A stretch of 64,000 nt of DNA, from NCBI RefSeq assembly GCF_002237595.1, contig NZ_CP022529.1, forward strand, positions 4,928,001 to 4,992,000, written 5' to 3'. The DNA comes from Labrenzia sp. VG12 (lineage in GTDB: Bacteria; Pseudomonadota; Alphaproteobacteria; Rhizobiales; Stappiaceae). Under the pieces are notes generated by a model. It had not been told where the DNA came from. It was given only the letters and a program-made list of their open reading frames with translations, and searched no databases. Positions 54,003 through 63,733 of this stretch are shown piece after piece. Each line of letters begins with the position of its first letter. The stretch's first letter is position 1. A program made the position numbers and the translations under genes.

Positions 54003-54005
54003 GAC

Positions 54006-54803
54006 ATGGGGCATCTCGTCTCTTTCGGACCAAGGGTCCTGATCAGCGCCGACAGCGCCAGATCCAGCCGCACGCTCGACGGACTGGATCCGAGAAGCCG
54101 CGTCCTGGCCGCGATCTGTTTCGCCATTGTCATTGTCAGCCTGAAAAGCCTGCCGGTGCTGGCGCTCGGCTTCGGCCTGTCCATTGCGGTGCTGCTGGCA
54201 ACGCGCCTTCCGCTGAAGGCGACCCTGCGCCGCATGGCGGCGATGGACGGTTTCATCCTGGTCATGCTTGCGCTCCTGCCCTTCACCGTTCCGGGAACAC
54301 CGCTGTTCTCTGTGTTCGGCTTCGGCTTTTCAATGGAAGGGCTATTGCGTGCGGTCGAGATCGCCCTGAAGGCGAATGCCGTCATCCTGATGCTGATGGT
54401 GCTGGTGGGCACCCTCGAGCCGGTCACGCTCGGGCATGCGCTGCACCGGTTGAAGACCCCGGAAACGCTGGTGCATCTTCTGATGTTCACGGTGCGCTAT
54501 ATCAGCGTTCTGCATCAGGAATACCTGCGCCTGCGCAGCGCCATGAAGGTGCGCTCCTTCTGGCTGCGCAACTCGCTGCACACCTACAAGTCGATCGGCT
54601 ATCTCGTCGGCATGATGCTGGTGCGGTCCATCGACCGGTCGGAGCGCATTCTCTCGGCCATGAAATGTCGCGGGTTCAACGGGACGATCCCCCTTCTTGA
54701 CGCGATGCGGTTCACCGGTCGTGATGCCTGGTTTGCGGGTCTTGTCCTGATGGCGGTGGCGACGCTGCTTGTTCTGGAGTGGAAGATTGGCGCCTCTTAT
54801 TGA
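54006..54803 (+). CDS. cbiQ: ECF transporter transmembrane (T) component CbiQ
   Basis: A 265-residue protein with five or six helices. The coupling-helix motif lies near the C-terminus (SIDRSERILSAMKCRGF, the A-R/C-R-G signature of T components), with a first signature AMKVRSF before it. It links the ATPase CbiO to CbiM. AGGAT lies before the ATG. The stop overlaps the cbiO start by 17 bases. Confidence 0.92.
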   Translation: MGHLVSFGPRVLISADSARSSRTLDGLDPRSRVLAAICFAIVIVSLKSLPVLALGFGLSIAVLLATRLPLKATLRRMAAMDGFILVMLALLPFTVPGTPLFSVFGFGFSMEGLLRAVEIALKANAVILMLMVLVGTLEPVTLGHALHRLKTPETLVHLLMFTVRYISVLHQEYLRLRSAMKVRSFWLRNSLHTYKSIGYLVGMMLVRSIDRSERILSAMKCRGFNGTIPLLDAMRFTGRDAWFAGLVLMAVATLLVLEWKIGASY

Positions 54804-55443
54804 ACTGACCGATCTGCATTTCGGCTATCCGGGTCATGACCCGGTCCTGCGCGGGGCCTCCCTCCGTCTTGCAGAAGGCGAACGCCTTGCCATCAGCGGT
54901 CACAACGGTGCCGGCAAGAGCACGCTCTTGCGCATGGTGGTCGGCCTGCTGAAACCGGACCGGGGAACGGTTACCGCATTCGGCAAGGCGTGCCGGACGG
55001 AATCGGATTTCCAGGCCGTGCGGCGCCGGGCGGGGTTTGTGTTCCAGGACCCGGATGATCAGCTGTTCTGCCCGACTGTTGCCGAAGACATAGCCTTCGG
55101 TCCGCTCAATCTGGGCAAGAGCCGGGACGAGGCGACCGAGATTGTCGACACGGTTCTGCGCGATCTGGACCTGATGGTCCTGAAGGACCGCATCACCTAC
55201 AAGCTCTCCGGTGGTGAAAAGCGGCTGGTGAGCCTTGCCACGGTGCTGGCGATGGCGCCGGATGTCCTGCTCCTGGACGAGCCGACCAACGCCCTTGATG
55301 AAAAGAACGAGGCGCGGTTGATCGAGATCCTGCAAGGCCTGCCCCAGGCCATGATCATCGTGTCACACGATGCGGATTTCCGTGGACGGCTCGGCACGCG
55401 CGCCGAACGCCTTGAGGACGGCATTCTGGTGAACCGGCCCTGA
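54787..55443 (+). CDS. cbiO: ECF transporter ATPase CbiO
   Basis: A 218-residue ABC ATPase with Walker A GHNGAGKST, Q-loop FQDPDDQLF, signature LSGGEKRL, Walker B VLLLDEPTNALD and switch His in VSHDADF. It is somewhat shorter at the C-terminus than typical CbiO. The start is TTG at 54787, inside cbiQ, chosen for the GGAG seven bases upstream and because the protein then begins at the usual first strand (LIELTDLHFGYPG). It is the last gene of the riboswitch operon. Confidence 0.9.
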   Translation: MAPLIELTDLHFGYPGHDPVLRGASLRLAEGERLAISGHNGAGKSTLLRMVVGLLKPDRGTVTAFGKACRTESDFQAVRRRAGFVFQDPDDQLFCPTVAEDIAFGPLNLGKSRDEATEIVDTVLRDLDLMVLKDRITYKLSGGEKRLVSLATVLAMAPDVLLLDEPTNALDEKNEARLIEILQGLPQAMIIVSHDADFRGRLGTRAERLEDGILVNRP

Positions 55444-55529
55444 GGGATGGCGCGCAGCTGCCGGAGCCTTCGAAAGAGAGACTGCCAGGGTGCCATCGGG
55501 GCCAAGTTCGCGAGCATGCAGGAAGAGAG

Positions 55530-55727
55530 CCGGCAAGATGGCCGGGAGGATCGATCCTGAAGACCGGGCAAGCCCTCTTGTTCATAGCGGCGAAGCCATT
55601 TTTGAGCGGTTCGCGGGCACACGCCTGCGAGTCGAAGGGCGCTTTCCGGCGTGTGCCCGCACTGCATCAAACGGACAAGACGTTCTCGACCCAGCGGCGT
55701 CAATCGGGCATTCTTATGCATGTTCAT
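55530..55727 (-). pseudogene. IS481-type transposase remnant
   Basis: The first 63 residues read as the N-terminal HTH of IS481 transposases (MNMHKNARLTPLGRERLV, then TPESALRLAGVCPRTAQKW and LPGLQDRSSRP). After SSRP the similarity decays, and no DDE catalytic domain is present before cbiO begins. It is a 5' fragment left by an old insertion and deletion downstream of cbiO. Terminal repeats were not recognised. Confidence 0.75.
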
Positions 55728-55916
55728 TCGGGTGCTCAGGGAAGTGCTCCAACGTGTGCCGATGTGCGAAATCGCATCTTCGCGTTGCTTTGCAGATCCC
55801 GCGCAAGTGGATTTGAGAATTGCAGGTTAGTTGAACCTCAATGTTCTTGAGACGGCTCACGTTGCAGACCGGCTGCCTTACCACCCCAAGTGAAGGGCTC
55901 TCGCCAACCTGTGGTG

Positions 55917-58900
55917 TCAGGATCCGAAATGAGATGTGTCATCATTGGGATCCTGCACAACAGGATCCGGCACATCTGCAATCTGTCCGCCATCCGGATC
56001 ATCCTCGGGCGTATCCTGAGCGTTGTTCCCCGTGACCTCATGCGGATCGTCAAGTGCGAGCACTGCCGGATCGGGCGGGTCTTGCGAAGGCCCGGTCTGA
56101 TCCGGATCCACGCCGCTTGCCTCCAGATAAACCGTCAGGTGCTCAGCCTGTTTAGAAGAGGGCCCGGCAGCGTCAGGGTCATGGCCAATCGCATCGAAAT
56201 AGGCGGCAAGGTGGTCGCGACCTGAATTGGCTGGACCGTTTTCTGTTTCTCCCGGTCCTGCCATTTCGCTGTCGGAGGTCCTTCCGTCCGCTTGTTCGGG
56301 ATCGGCCGCGACGGGCTGGGGCTCCGGCAAGTCCCGGCTCTGGTCGTGCAGCACAACACCGCCATCGGCCGTCAAGGTGACGGTGACCTCGTCCGTCCAT
56401 GTTTCGTCGGGGGCGTCATGCTGGACTGTTGGGGCCGGGGTGAAGGTAATGCCCTGCAAAACCGTGTGATCGACATGGTGGCCGCTGTTTCCGTGTACGC
56501 TCTGAACGCTGACCTGCACTTGCACGTCGACATCACCCGCCGCCGTTCCTTGCTGCGTGATGTGGAAGGTATCGACATGTTGTCCGGAGGCGGCCGAACT
56601 CCCGCCGTGTTTTATCACGCCCGAGTTCTGCTGGTAGTGATACTCGAAATGCCCGGTTTGCGGATTGATTGTCAGCGTGCCGTATTGTCCGTGAAGGGAC
56701 TGCACCGAACCGCCGTGACCATTGTTGATCGCCCAACCGCCGAGGCCACCACTGGCAAGTGTGCCTGCAAGATGCTGTGTTCCCATACCATGCACCGCCG
56801 TCACACTCGGCTTTACAACCGGCGCTTCGTCGGTTCCATCGATAGTGACCATAAGCGTATGCCGGGTGCCGTCTGATGAGGTCACCACGCAGGTGTCGGT
56901 CAGACTTTGGCCATGACCAAGCTGCTGGATGGCGTGCTGGCTGTTGTCGGCGGTGTAGCTCCAGTGACCTTGTGTATCGATCGAGAAGCTGCCGTAGCCG
57001 CCAGTCCCTTGTTGGCCGGCAACAGGTGCGAAACTGTCCTGGCCGCTGTCGGTGTCCGTCACCTGCAAGGTTCCACCTGCGGTCAGGAACCCTCCGGAGA
57101 GATTGCGGTCCTCGACCACGGTGGCGCTATCAGGACCCGTGATGTGAGCGGCATCGTTGGTCCCGGTCACCGTGATGACGAGGTTTTCGGTATCAGAGAG
57201 CCCGGCTTTATCCGTGACGGTCACGGGGATCGTGACCAGCTGTGTAGCGCCGTCAGCCAGATGCTGATAGGCTGCGTCAGTTGGATCGAAGCTCCAGGAA
57301 CCGTCACCGTTTAATGTAAACCCTGCTATCGACGGCGCCGTGAAGTGTTTCTGGTCGGCCATGTCGACATCCGTTGCAGACATGTGTCCGCTGATGCTGT
57401 GACCGTCTTCGGTTGCAGATGCTGTGGAGGCAGACAGGTCTGGGGCTTGATCGGTTCCGCGAACCTCCACCAATATGCGCTGCGACGCCTGAGACCCGTC
57501 TGTTGAGGTTGCCGTGATGGTGAGATGCTCGAACATCTGCTTGCCCTGGCCAAGCATTGCCGCCTTCGCAGGGTCGACGTGGTATTCCCAATGCCCGGAC
57601 GCATCCACCGTGAACGTCCCCATGCGCCCGGCGACCCCACCGGTCGGTGTGGGCTGCCAGGAAACGCTGTCGTGTGCATCCGGATCATGGGCCTGAAGCT
57701 GTCCGCCGACGCTGACCGGAGTCGTTGGTCCGTGTTCCGACACATGGTCGAGCGTGCCGCGCGTATCGATGCGGATACCGTCCTCGGCTCCGTGCACTGT
57801 CACGGTCAGCGGGAAGCGAACGCCATCCGGGGATACGAGTGTGAGCTGCTCAGGTGGAAGTGTCTCTCCGGCCTTCAGAGCCTGAACCGCCGGATTGTTG
57901 TTGTCTCCGATGTAGTTCCAGTAATAGCCTTTCGATAGAAAGCCAGAGCCATCCGCGGCGACGAGTTGAAATTTGCCGTAAGGGGTCGGGATGTCGAGAC
58001 TCGAACGCATGTCCCAGATCACCGATTGGCCGCCATGTTCAACGGTCAGCTGGCTGACCGGACCATCCGGATCTGTGACCGTGATCTGCTGCCAGTCCGT
58101 TGCGTCATGAAGATAATGGTGCCCTCCAACATGAACGTCGTTGCCGTCTTCATGGGCGTCTCCGGTTTGAACACCGCCGAAGACGGTCGCATCGTCCGTC
58201 CCGGTCACGGTGATGACGAGATTTTGGGTGTCCGTTGCCCCGGCACTGTCTGTGACTGTGACCGGAATGGTGACCTGCTGCGTCTGCCCGCTGGCCAGGT
58301 GCTGATAAGCGGCATCGGTCGGGTCGAATGACCAGGCTCCGTGGGCGTCCATCTGAAACCCTGCCACGGGATTGCCGATCGAGAAGTGTTGCGTGTCGCC
58401 CTGGTCGACATCCGTTGCCGACATCTGTCCCGTGACGCTCTGACCGTCTTCGGTTGCAGATGCGGTTGAGGCACTCAGGACCGGTGCATCGTTGGTGCCA
58501 TGGATCGAGATTGTTACATCGTGCTGCGTGCCGTCCCGTGAGGTCACGGTAAAGGTTTCGGTCAGCGGTGCTGCATTCTGGCTCAGCCCCTGGATCGCAG
58601 ACTGGTTGTTGTTGGCGTCATATGTCCAATGGCCCGCGGCATTCACACTGAAGGTCCCGTAGGCGCCCTTGACCGCGCCCTGCGCAACAAAAACACTTTC
58701 ACCCGCATCCGGATCCGAGATGGTGAGGTTACCGGACGTGGAGATTGTGTTGAGTATGGTGTGGGGGCCAGGCGCGACGTCCTCTGTCACACTGCCGGTA
58801 TCGACCCCGCCGATCACCGCTGCATCCGCGACAGCGCGAACTGGCATGGTTACGCCGCCTGGCGTTCTTCCTCCGTGGTGATCCACCACCGCAAAATCAA

Positions 58901-61900
58901 AGAAGACTTTACCATTATAGTTCGCTTCCGGAGTGAAAACAAAACTCTGGCCGTCCGGTGACATCGTGACCTTGCCATGGTCGGCCCGCAGGTTTTCCAC
59001 CCCAAGTACGTCTCGTGTGTCCGTATCGCTGAACCAGGTAAGAAGGCTGCTCACCGGCACGCTGATCGCCTTGTCTTCATCGGTGCTGAGGGGGCCGGAA
59101 CTGTCTATGATGGGGGCATACCCACCGAATGATGCTGTTGGCGCATCATTGGTGCCGTGAACGGTGATTGTGATCCGTTGTTTGGTTCCATCCGCCGTCG
59201 CGACTTCATAGATCACGTCGACAGCCTCGCCCTCAGCGAGATGCTGTAGCTGTCCGCGATCGGTGACCTGATAATCCCAGTGGCCGTCACTGGATATCCA
59301 AAGGCCGTTTCCGATCGTCGCAAATGGATCAGATATCTTGCTCACGGAGGTGAAGCTGGATTGACCGCCATCTGGGTCGACCACCGTCAGCTTCCCGCTC
59401 ACGGTTTCCCAGACGGAGTTCAGCGAATGCGCATCTTCTGTGATGTCTCCGACGGTTTGTCCTGAGATGACTGCCGCATCATCCGTGCCGGCAATACTGA
59501 TGACAACATTGTGGGTTGTCCCGTCCACCGCGGTCACGGTGATCGTATCGGTCAGGGACTCGCCGGTTTTCAAACCCTGTATGGCGGACTGGCTGTTGTC
59601 GGCGGTGTAAGTCCAGTGGCCTTGGGCATCCAGCGTGAGGGTGCCGTAGGTACCCGCGCCGGCTCCGCCGGTCAGTGGCTGAAAAGCCGCTTCTCCCGCG
59701 TCTGGATCTGAGATGGTGAGGGTGCCGCTTGTGGTCAGGTTGCCGCCTTTTACGCCCTTGTCTTCTGTGACGTTGCCGGTATCGCCCCCGCCGATCATTG
59801 CCGGGTCGTTGACAGCGGTGACATCAAGCGTGGCGGTGCCGGTAGTGGTTGCGCCGGCGCGATCCTGCACGGTAAATGTCAGTGGCAAATCGGTGCCGGA
59901 GTAGTTCGTCGCGGGCGTGAACGTGTAGGTGCCGTCGCCGTTGTCGGTGATCGTTCCGTAGTGCGCGTCCACGGCGACGCCGGTGACGTGCAGGTGGTCG
60001 TGATCGTCGACATCTGTCGCGTTCGCGAGCAGCGCGACCTTTGAGAACGTGATCGCAGTGTCCTCACGCGTTGCGCCAAGATCTACAGCGCCGGACACTC
60101 TCGGCGCGTCATTTGTTCCTTCCAGTTTGATTTCAAGTTCGCCATTGGTCGTCAACCCGTCGGGGTCTGTGACCGTGATGGGGATATGGAGCCTCTGGAC
60201 GTCACCTCTTCCAAGATGGTCGTAGGCGGCGTTGGCAGGATCGAACGTATAGCTGCCATCAGAGTGCAACGAAAACCCTGCGACGGTTCCCGAAGTCGCA
60301 TAGGAAAGATGCTGTGCGTCGCCCTTGTCGGCGTCGCCCGCCGAGATCTGGCCCTGGACCAGTTGGGTCCCCTCAAATGCAAATTGGTAGTTCCGGTACA
60401 AGACCGGAGCGTCGCTTGTTCCCTGGATGGTAAACACCACCTCATGCGTGGTGCCATCGACGCTTTGGATCGTGAAGCGATCCTGGACCGACTCGCCGTC
60501 CTTCAGGTGGTCGACCTGCGTGTTAAAAAGACTGTAGAAGTAACCGCCATTCTCGTCGATCTGGAGGGTCCCGCCAAAGGACCCGGTCAACAGTCCACCG
60601 ATATCGTGTGGAACAAAGTGTGACTGCACGGCACCATCTGGATCGATCACATGGAAGCGCCCGGTGGCATGAACCTCCGCACCACTTCCCGCTCCCTGCA
60701 GATTCCTGTCCTCTTTAAGAGTATCGCCGGTGCCCGTGATCACCGCAGCATCATCGACCGCCGCAAGCGTCGTGGTTGCCCCGGTGTGGGTCAGACCGCC
60801 ATGGGCATCCTTCACGCCATAGGTGAAGTGAACCTGACCGTTGTAGTCCTTTTCCGGTGTGAACGTGAAGGTGCCGTCCTGGTTGTCCCGGACAGAGCCG
60901 TGATCGACCTTGAGCCCGGTGATTGACAGCTTGCCCGCATCATTGGCATCCACATCCACCGTGTTGGCGAGCAGTTGCTTCAAGGTCAGGGTCTGGGCGA
61001 CGTCTTCCGTGCCGTCGGCCAGCTGAACCTCGGAAGAACAATAGGGCCGGTCGTTGCTGCCATGGATCGTGATCACGATGTCATGGGCCGTACCGTCCTT
61101 CGAATAGACGGTGATCGTGTCCGTCAGGCTCTGGCCTTCCCCCAGACGGTCAATGGTCGTCCCGCGCGTCGTTGCAGCACCGCCGACGAACCGGTTGGAT
61201 CCGGCATCTGCGTGATAGAACCATTCGCCATTCGCTCGAAGCAGGAGGTCGCCGTAGGTGCCATGATAGGTGAACCCAAGGCCGTGAGTATCGAACGAAG
61301 CCTCTCCGGCATCCGGGTCGGTGATGGAGAGGTGCCCACTCGCGCCCAGTGTCGCTTTACTTAGGGTCGACATACCCGGCTGGGCATAATCCGGCGACAT
61401 GTTCTGACCCGCAGTCCACTCGGCAACACTGCCGGTGTCCACACCGCCAATTACAGCCGTATCGCCAGTCCCTGTTACAGTTATGACGAGGTTTTCGGTG
61501 TCGGTCGCTCCAGCGCTGTCGGTGACCGTCACCGGGATGGTGACTTGTTGCGTCTGACCGGCCGCCAGATGCTGATAGGCCGCGTGGGAAGGATCGAAGG
61601 ACCAGGAGCCGTCCGCGTTCATGGAAAAGCCGTCGACTGATTGCGCAAGCGAGAAGGACCTCGTGTCGCCGGTGTCGACATCTGTTGCCGACATCTGTCC
61701 CTTGACGCTCTGACCATCCTCGGTGGCCGAAGCGGTTGCCGCGCTCAGGACCGGCGCGTCATTTGTGCCATGGATCGTGATCCGGATCTGGTGCGCCGTA
61801 CCGTCCGCTGAATGCACCTCGTAGACCGCATGTCCCTCCTGTCCGGCCGCAAGCGCCTGGATGGCGGGATGGGTGTTGTCGACCTCGTAACCCCAGTTGC

Positions 61901-63722
61901 CACTCCGATCGATGTGCAGACTGCCGCCGAAGGGATCCGAGATCGCATGTTCGCCGAAGCGGTTGTACTGGAAATGATCCCAGGCCGTACCGTCTGGATC
62001 ATGCACGGACAAGCTCCCGCTGACCGCGAGCGGATGCGCCGATGACGAACCGACATTCCGGTCCTCGGTAATCGATCCAGTGTCGACACCGCTGATCACG
62101 GCGGCATCTGGTGTCGCTCCGAGCGTCAGGGAAGCGGTCTGGGGCACATGTCCGCCATGACCGTCTGTGACCTGGTAACTCAGCATGACCGAACCGTTGT
62201 AGTTCGGGTCCGGCGTGAAGGTGAAGCCGTGGGCCGCATCTCCGGTAATGGTCCCGTGAGACGCAGCGAGACTGCTTACCGACAGCTGGTCGCCGGTATC
62301 GATGTCGGTGGCATGGGCCAGAAGCTGCGCTGTCGAGATCGGGACGGCCTTGTCCTCCGTGCCGCTGCCAAGATCCACCGGTCCGTTTACGACAGGGGCA
62401 TCATTGGTGCCGGTCACCGTGATGACGAGGTTTTCAGTGTCCGTCGCCCCGGCGCTGTCGGTGACCGTCACCGGGATGGTAACCTGCTGTGTCTGGCCAG
62501 CAGCCAGATGCTGATAGGCCGCGTGGGAAGGATCGAAGGTCCACGAGCCATCGGCATGCATCGTGAAGCCGTCGACCGGTTGACCGATGGAGAAGGCCTT
62601 CGTGTCCCCTGCATCCACATCCGTTGCCGACATCTGGCCTGTAACTGAACTGCCGTCTTCGGTGGCCGAGGCCGTGGAAGCGCTGAGGACCGGCGTGTCA
62701 TTGGTACCGGTGATGACAACACGCAGTTCGTGAGCCGTTCCGTCCGCGCTATGTACCGTGGCTCTGTCGACCAGGCTGCTTCCCGGTCTCAGAGCCTGAA
62801 TGACGGCCTGGCTGTTGTCGGCGGAATAGGTCCACCGGCCGTTTTCGGCCACCGTGAAGCTGCCATATCCGGCAGAGCCGGGAGCTCCGGTGACGGCCTG
62901 GAACTTGTCCTCGCCGGCGTCGGGATCCGAAACTGTCAGCATCCCGCCGGCCGAGAGTTTGCCGCCGACCACATGATGGTCTTCGCGCGCGGTATCCGTG
63001 TCGAGACCGGAAATCCGGGCTGCCGTTGTTGCTGGCGGCGTGTGGCCGCCGCCCGGTGTCGGTGTGCCAATGGTCGAGGTTGGGGGTGTTTTTGTTCCGC
63101 CCGGCGTCGACGGTCCCCCTGTTGAGGTTGGAGGCGTATGGCCAGCGCCCGGCGTTGGTGTGACACCGGTCGGGTTTGAGGGGGCGTGACCGCCAACTGG
63201 TGCTGGTGCGAGCCCTGTTGGCGGCGGAGGCGTGTTGCCACTGTCCGGCGATGGCGCCGAGCCTGCCGCGGAGGGCGGTGGTGTGTGCGTCCCCGCCGGG
63301 GCACGCGTTGCCGCCCCCGCAGGGCTGGCCGAGGAGAACGGCTCGACGTCGGGGGGCGTGGCTGCGTTTGCTGGAATGTCGGCAACCGGTGCAGGGCCGG
63401 GTTCAGTTGCTCCGGCCAGACCATGTGAGGCAGATGGCGCTTCCTGGTCCGGCGGAGAAAGAGGACCCTGCGGTGGTGCACTGGTTTCCTGCAGACCGTG
63501 GTCCGGAATGGAAGTCGTTCCAGGGAAAGGGTGCGGGTCGCGATCCTGTGAAGCGCCGCCCGGTTCTGCTTGCGGCGATGCCGGATTACTGTCGGCCCCC
63601 TCTGCTTCGATGGACCAGCCAAAGCCCTCCTCGGACTGCGTCCTCTTCGTATCCTTGGCCTCTTCGGGAAGCACGTCCTTGTCTGAAGCGCGCGGCTTGC
63701 CCTTGTCTGTTTGATCGCTCAT
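55917..63722 (-). CDS. Giant VCBS/cadherin-like repeat adhesin, probable T1SS substrate
   Basis: A 2601-residue protein without Sec signal. Residues 1-60 are charged (MSDQTDKGKPRASDK). A Pro/Thr/Gly-rich linker (about 60-235) with (T)PGGGHTPP-like repeats precedes roughly 18 tandem domains of about 100 residues. These mix VCBS modules (opening ISGVDTGSITED, containing DPDAGE and WTY.ADN), VCBS variants (SASTASATEDGQSV..QMSATDVD) and cadherin/tandem-95 modules (NYNG, DGHGG), most joined by (I/V)HGTNDAPV. The last 260 residues are acidic and hold a duplicated motif HL..Y..A.G.DPD..GPS. No RTX nonapeptides are seen. GGAG precedes the ATG. An HlyD-type adaptor gene lies 11 bases upstream. Confidence 0.88.
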   Translation of the reverse strand: MSDQTDKGKPRASDKDVLPEEAKDTKRTQSEEGFGWSIEAEGADSNPASPQAEPGGASQDRDPHPFPGTTSIPDHGLQETSAPPQGPLSPPDQEAPSASHGLAGATEPGPAPVADIPANAATPPDVEPFSSASPAGAATRAPAGTHTPPPSAAGSAPSPDSGNTPPPPTGLAPAPVGGHAPSNPTGVTPTPGAGHTPPTSTGGPSTPGGTKTPPTSTIGTPTPGGGHTPPATTAARISGLDTDTAREDHHVVGGKLSAGGMLTVSDPDAGEDKFQAVTGAPGSAGYGSFTVAENGRWTYSADNSQAVIQALRPGSSLVDRATVHSADGTAHELRVVITGTNDTPVLSASTASATEDGSSVTGQMSATDVDAGDTKAFSIGQPVDGFTMHADGSWTFDPSHAAYQHLAAGQTQQVTIPVTVTDSAGATDTENLVITVTGTNDAPVVNGPVDLGSGTEDKAVPISTAQLLAHATDIDTGDQLSVSSLAASHGTITGDAAHGFTFTPDPNYNGSVMLSYQVTDGHGGHVPQTASLTLGATPDAAVISGVDTGSITEDRNVGSSSAHPLAVSGSLSVHDPDGTAWDHFQYNRFGEHAISDPFGGSLHIDRSGNWGYEVDNTHPAIQALAAGQEGHAVYEVHSADGTAHQIRITIHGTNDAPVLSAATASATEDGQSVKGQMSATDVDTGDTRSFSLAQSVDGFSMNADGSWSFDPSHAAYQHLAAGQTQQVTIPVTVTDSAGATDTENLVITVTGTGDTAVIGGVDTGSVAEWTAGQNMSPDYAQPGMSTLSKATLGASGHLSITDPDAGEASFDTHGLGFTYHGTYGDLLLRANGEWFYHADAGSNRFVGGAATTRGTTIDRLGEGQSLTDTITVYSKDGTAHDIVITIHGSNDRPYCSSEVQLADGTEDVAQTLTLKQLLANTVDVDANDAGKLSITGLKVDHGSVRDNQDGTFTFTPEKDYNGQVHFTYGVKDAHGGLTHTGATTTLAAVDDAAVITGTGDTLKEDRNLQGAGSGAEVHATGRFHVIDPDGAVQSHFVPHDIGGLLTGSFGGTLQIDENGGYFYSLFNTQVDHLKDGESVQDRFTIQSVDGTTHEVVFTIQGTSDAPVLYRNYQFAFEGTQLVQGQISAGDADKGDAQHLSYATSGTVAGFSLHSDGSYTFDPANAAYDHLGRGDVQRLHIPITVTDPDGLTTNGELEIKLEGTNDAPRVSGAVDLGATREDTAITFSKVALLANATDVDDHDHLHVTGVAVDAHYGTITDNGDGTYTFTPATNYSGTDLPLTFTVQDRAGATTTGTATLDVTAVNDPAMIGGGDTGNVTEDKGVKGGNLTTSGTLTISDPDAGEAAFQPLTGGAGAGTYGTLTLDAQGHWTYTADNSQSAIQGLKTGESLTDTITVTAVDGTTHNVVISIAGTDDAAVISGQTVGDITEDAHSLNSVWETVSGKLTVVDPDGGQSSFTSVSKISDPFATIGNGLWISSDGHWDYQVTDRGQLQHLAEGEAVDVIYEVATADGTKQRITITVHGTNDAPTASFGGYAPIIDSSGPLSTDEDKAISVPVSSLLTWFSDTDTRDVLGVENLRADHGKVTMSPDGQSFVFTPEANYNGKVFFDFAVVDHHGGRTPGGVTMPVRAVADAAVIGGVDTGSVTEDVAPGPHTILNTISTSGNLTISDPDAGESVFVAQGAVKGAYGTFSVNAAGHWTYDANNNQSAIQGLSQNAAPLTETFTVTSRDGTQHDVTISIHGTNDAPVLSASTASATEDGQSVTGQMSATDVDQGDTQHFSIGNPVAGFQMDAHGAWSFDPTDAAYQHLASGQTQQVTIPVTVTDSAGATDTQNLVITVTGTDDATVFGGVQTGDAHEDGNDVHVGGHHYLHDATDWQQITVTDPDGPVSQLTVEHGGQSVIWDMRSSLDIPTPYGKFQLVAADGSGFLSKGYYWNYIGDNNNPAVQALKAGETLPPEQLTLVSPDGVRFPLTVTVHGAEDGIRIDTRGTLDHVSEHGPTTPVSVGGQLQAHDPDAHDSVSWQPTPTGGVAGRMGTFTVDASGHWEYHVDPAKAAMLGQGKQMFEHLTITATSTDGSQASQRILVEVRGTDQAPDLSASTASATEDGHSISGHMSATDVDMADQKHFTAPSIAGFTLNGDGSWSFDPTDAAYQHLADGATQLVTIPVTVTDKAGLSDTENLVITVTGTNDAAHITGPDSATVVEDRNLSGGFLTAGGTLQVTDTDSGQDSFAPVAGQQGTGGYGSFSIDTQGHWSYTADNSQHAIQQLGHGQSLTDTCVVTSSDGTRHTLMVTIDGTDEAPVVKPSVTAVHGMGTQHLAGTLASGGLGGWAINNGHGGSVQSLHGQYGTLTINPQTGHFEYHYQQNSGVIKHGGSSAASGQHVDTFHITQQGTAAGDVDVQVQVSVQSVHGNSGHHVDHTVLQGITFTPAPTVQHDAPDETWTDEVTVTLTADGGVVLHDQSRDLPEPQPVAADPEQADGRTSDSEMAGPGETENGPANSGRDHLAAYFDAIGHDPDAAGPSSKQAEHLTVYLEASGVDPDQTGPSQDPPDPAVLALDDPHEVTGNNAQDTPEDDPDGGQIADVPDPVVQDPNDDTSHFGS

Positions 63723-63733
63723 TGCTCAAGCTC

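Noticed and set aside
55197..55537. Continuation of the IS481-type frame into cbiO
   Set aside because: After about residue 64 the frame loses transposase similarity and runs antisense to the cbiO coding sequence.
56292..63714. Direct repeats in the giant gene considered as CRISPR or DNA satellite
   Set aside because: The repeats are long, diverged and in frame; they encode VCBS and cadherin-like modules with no spacer-repeat regularity.
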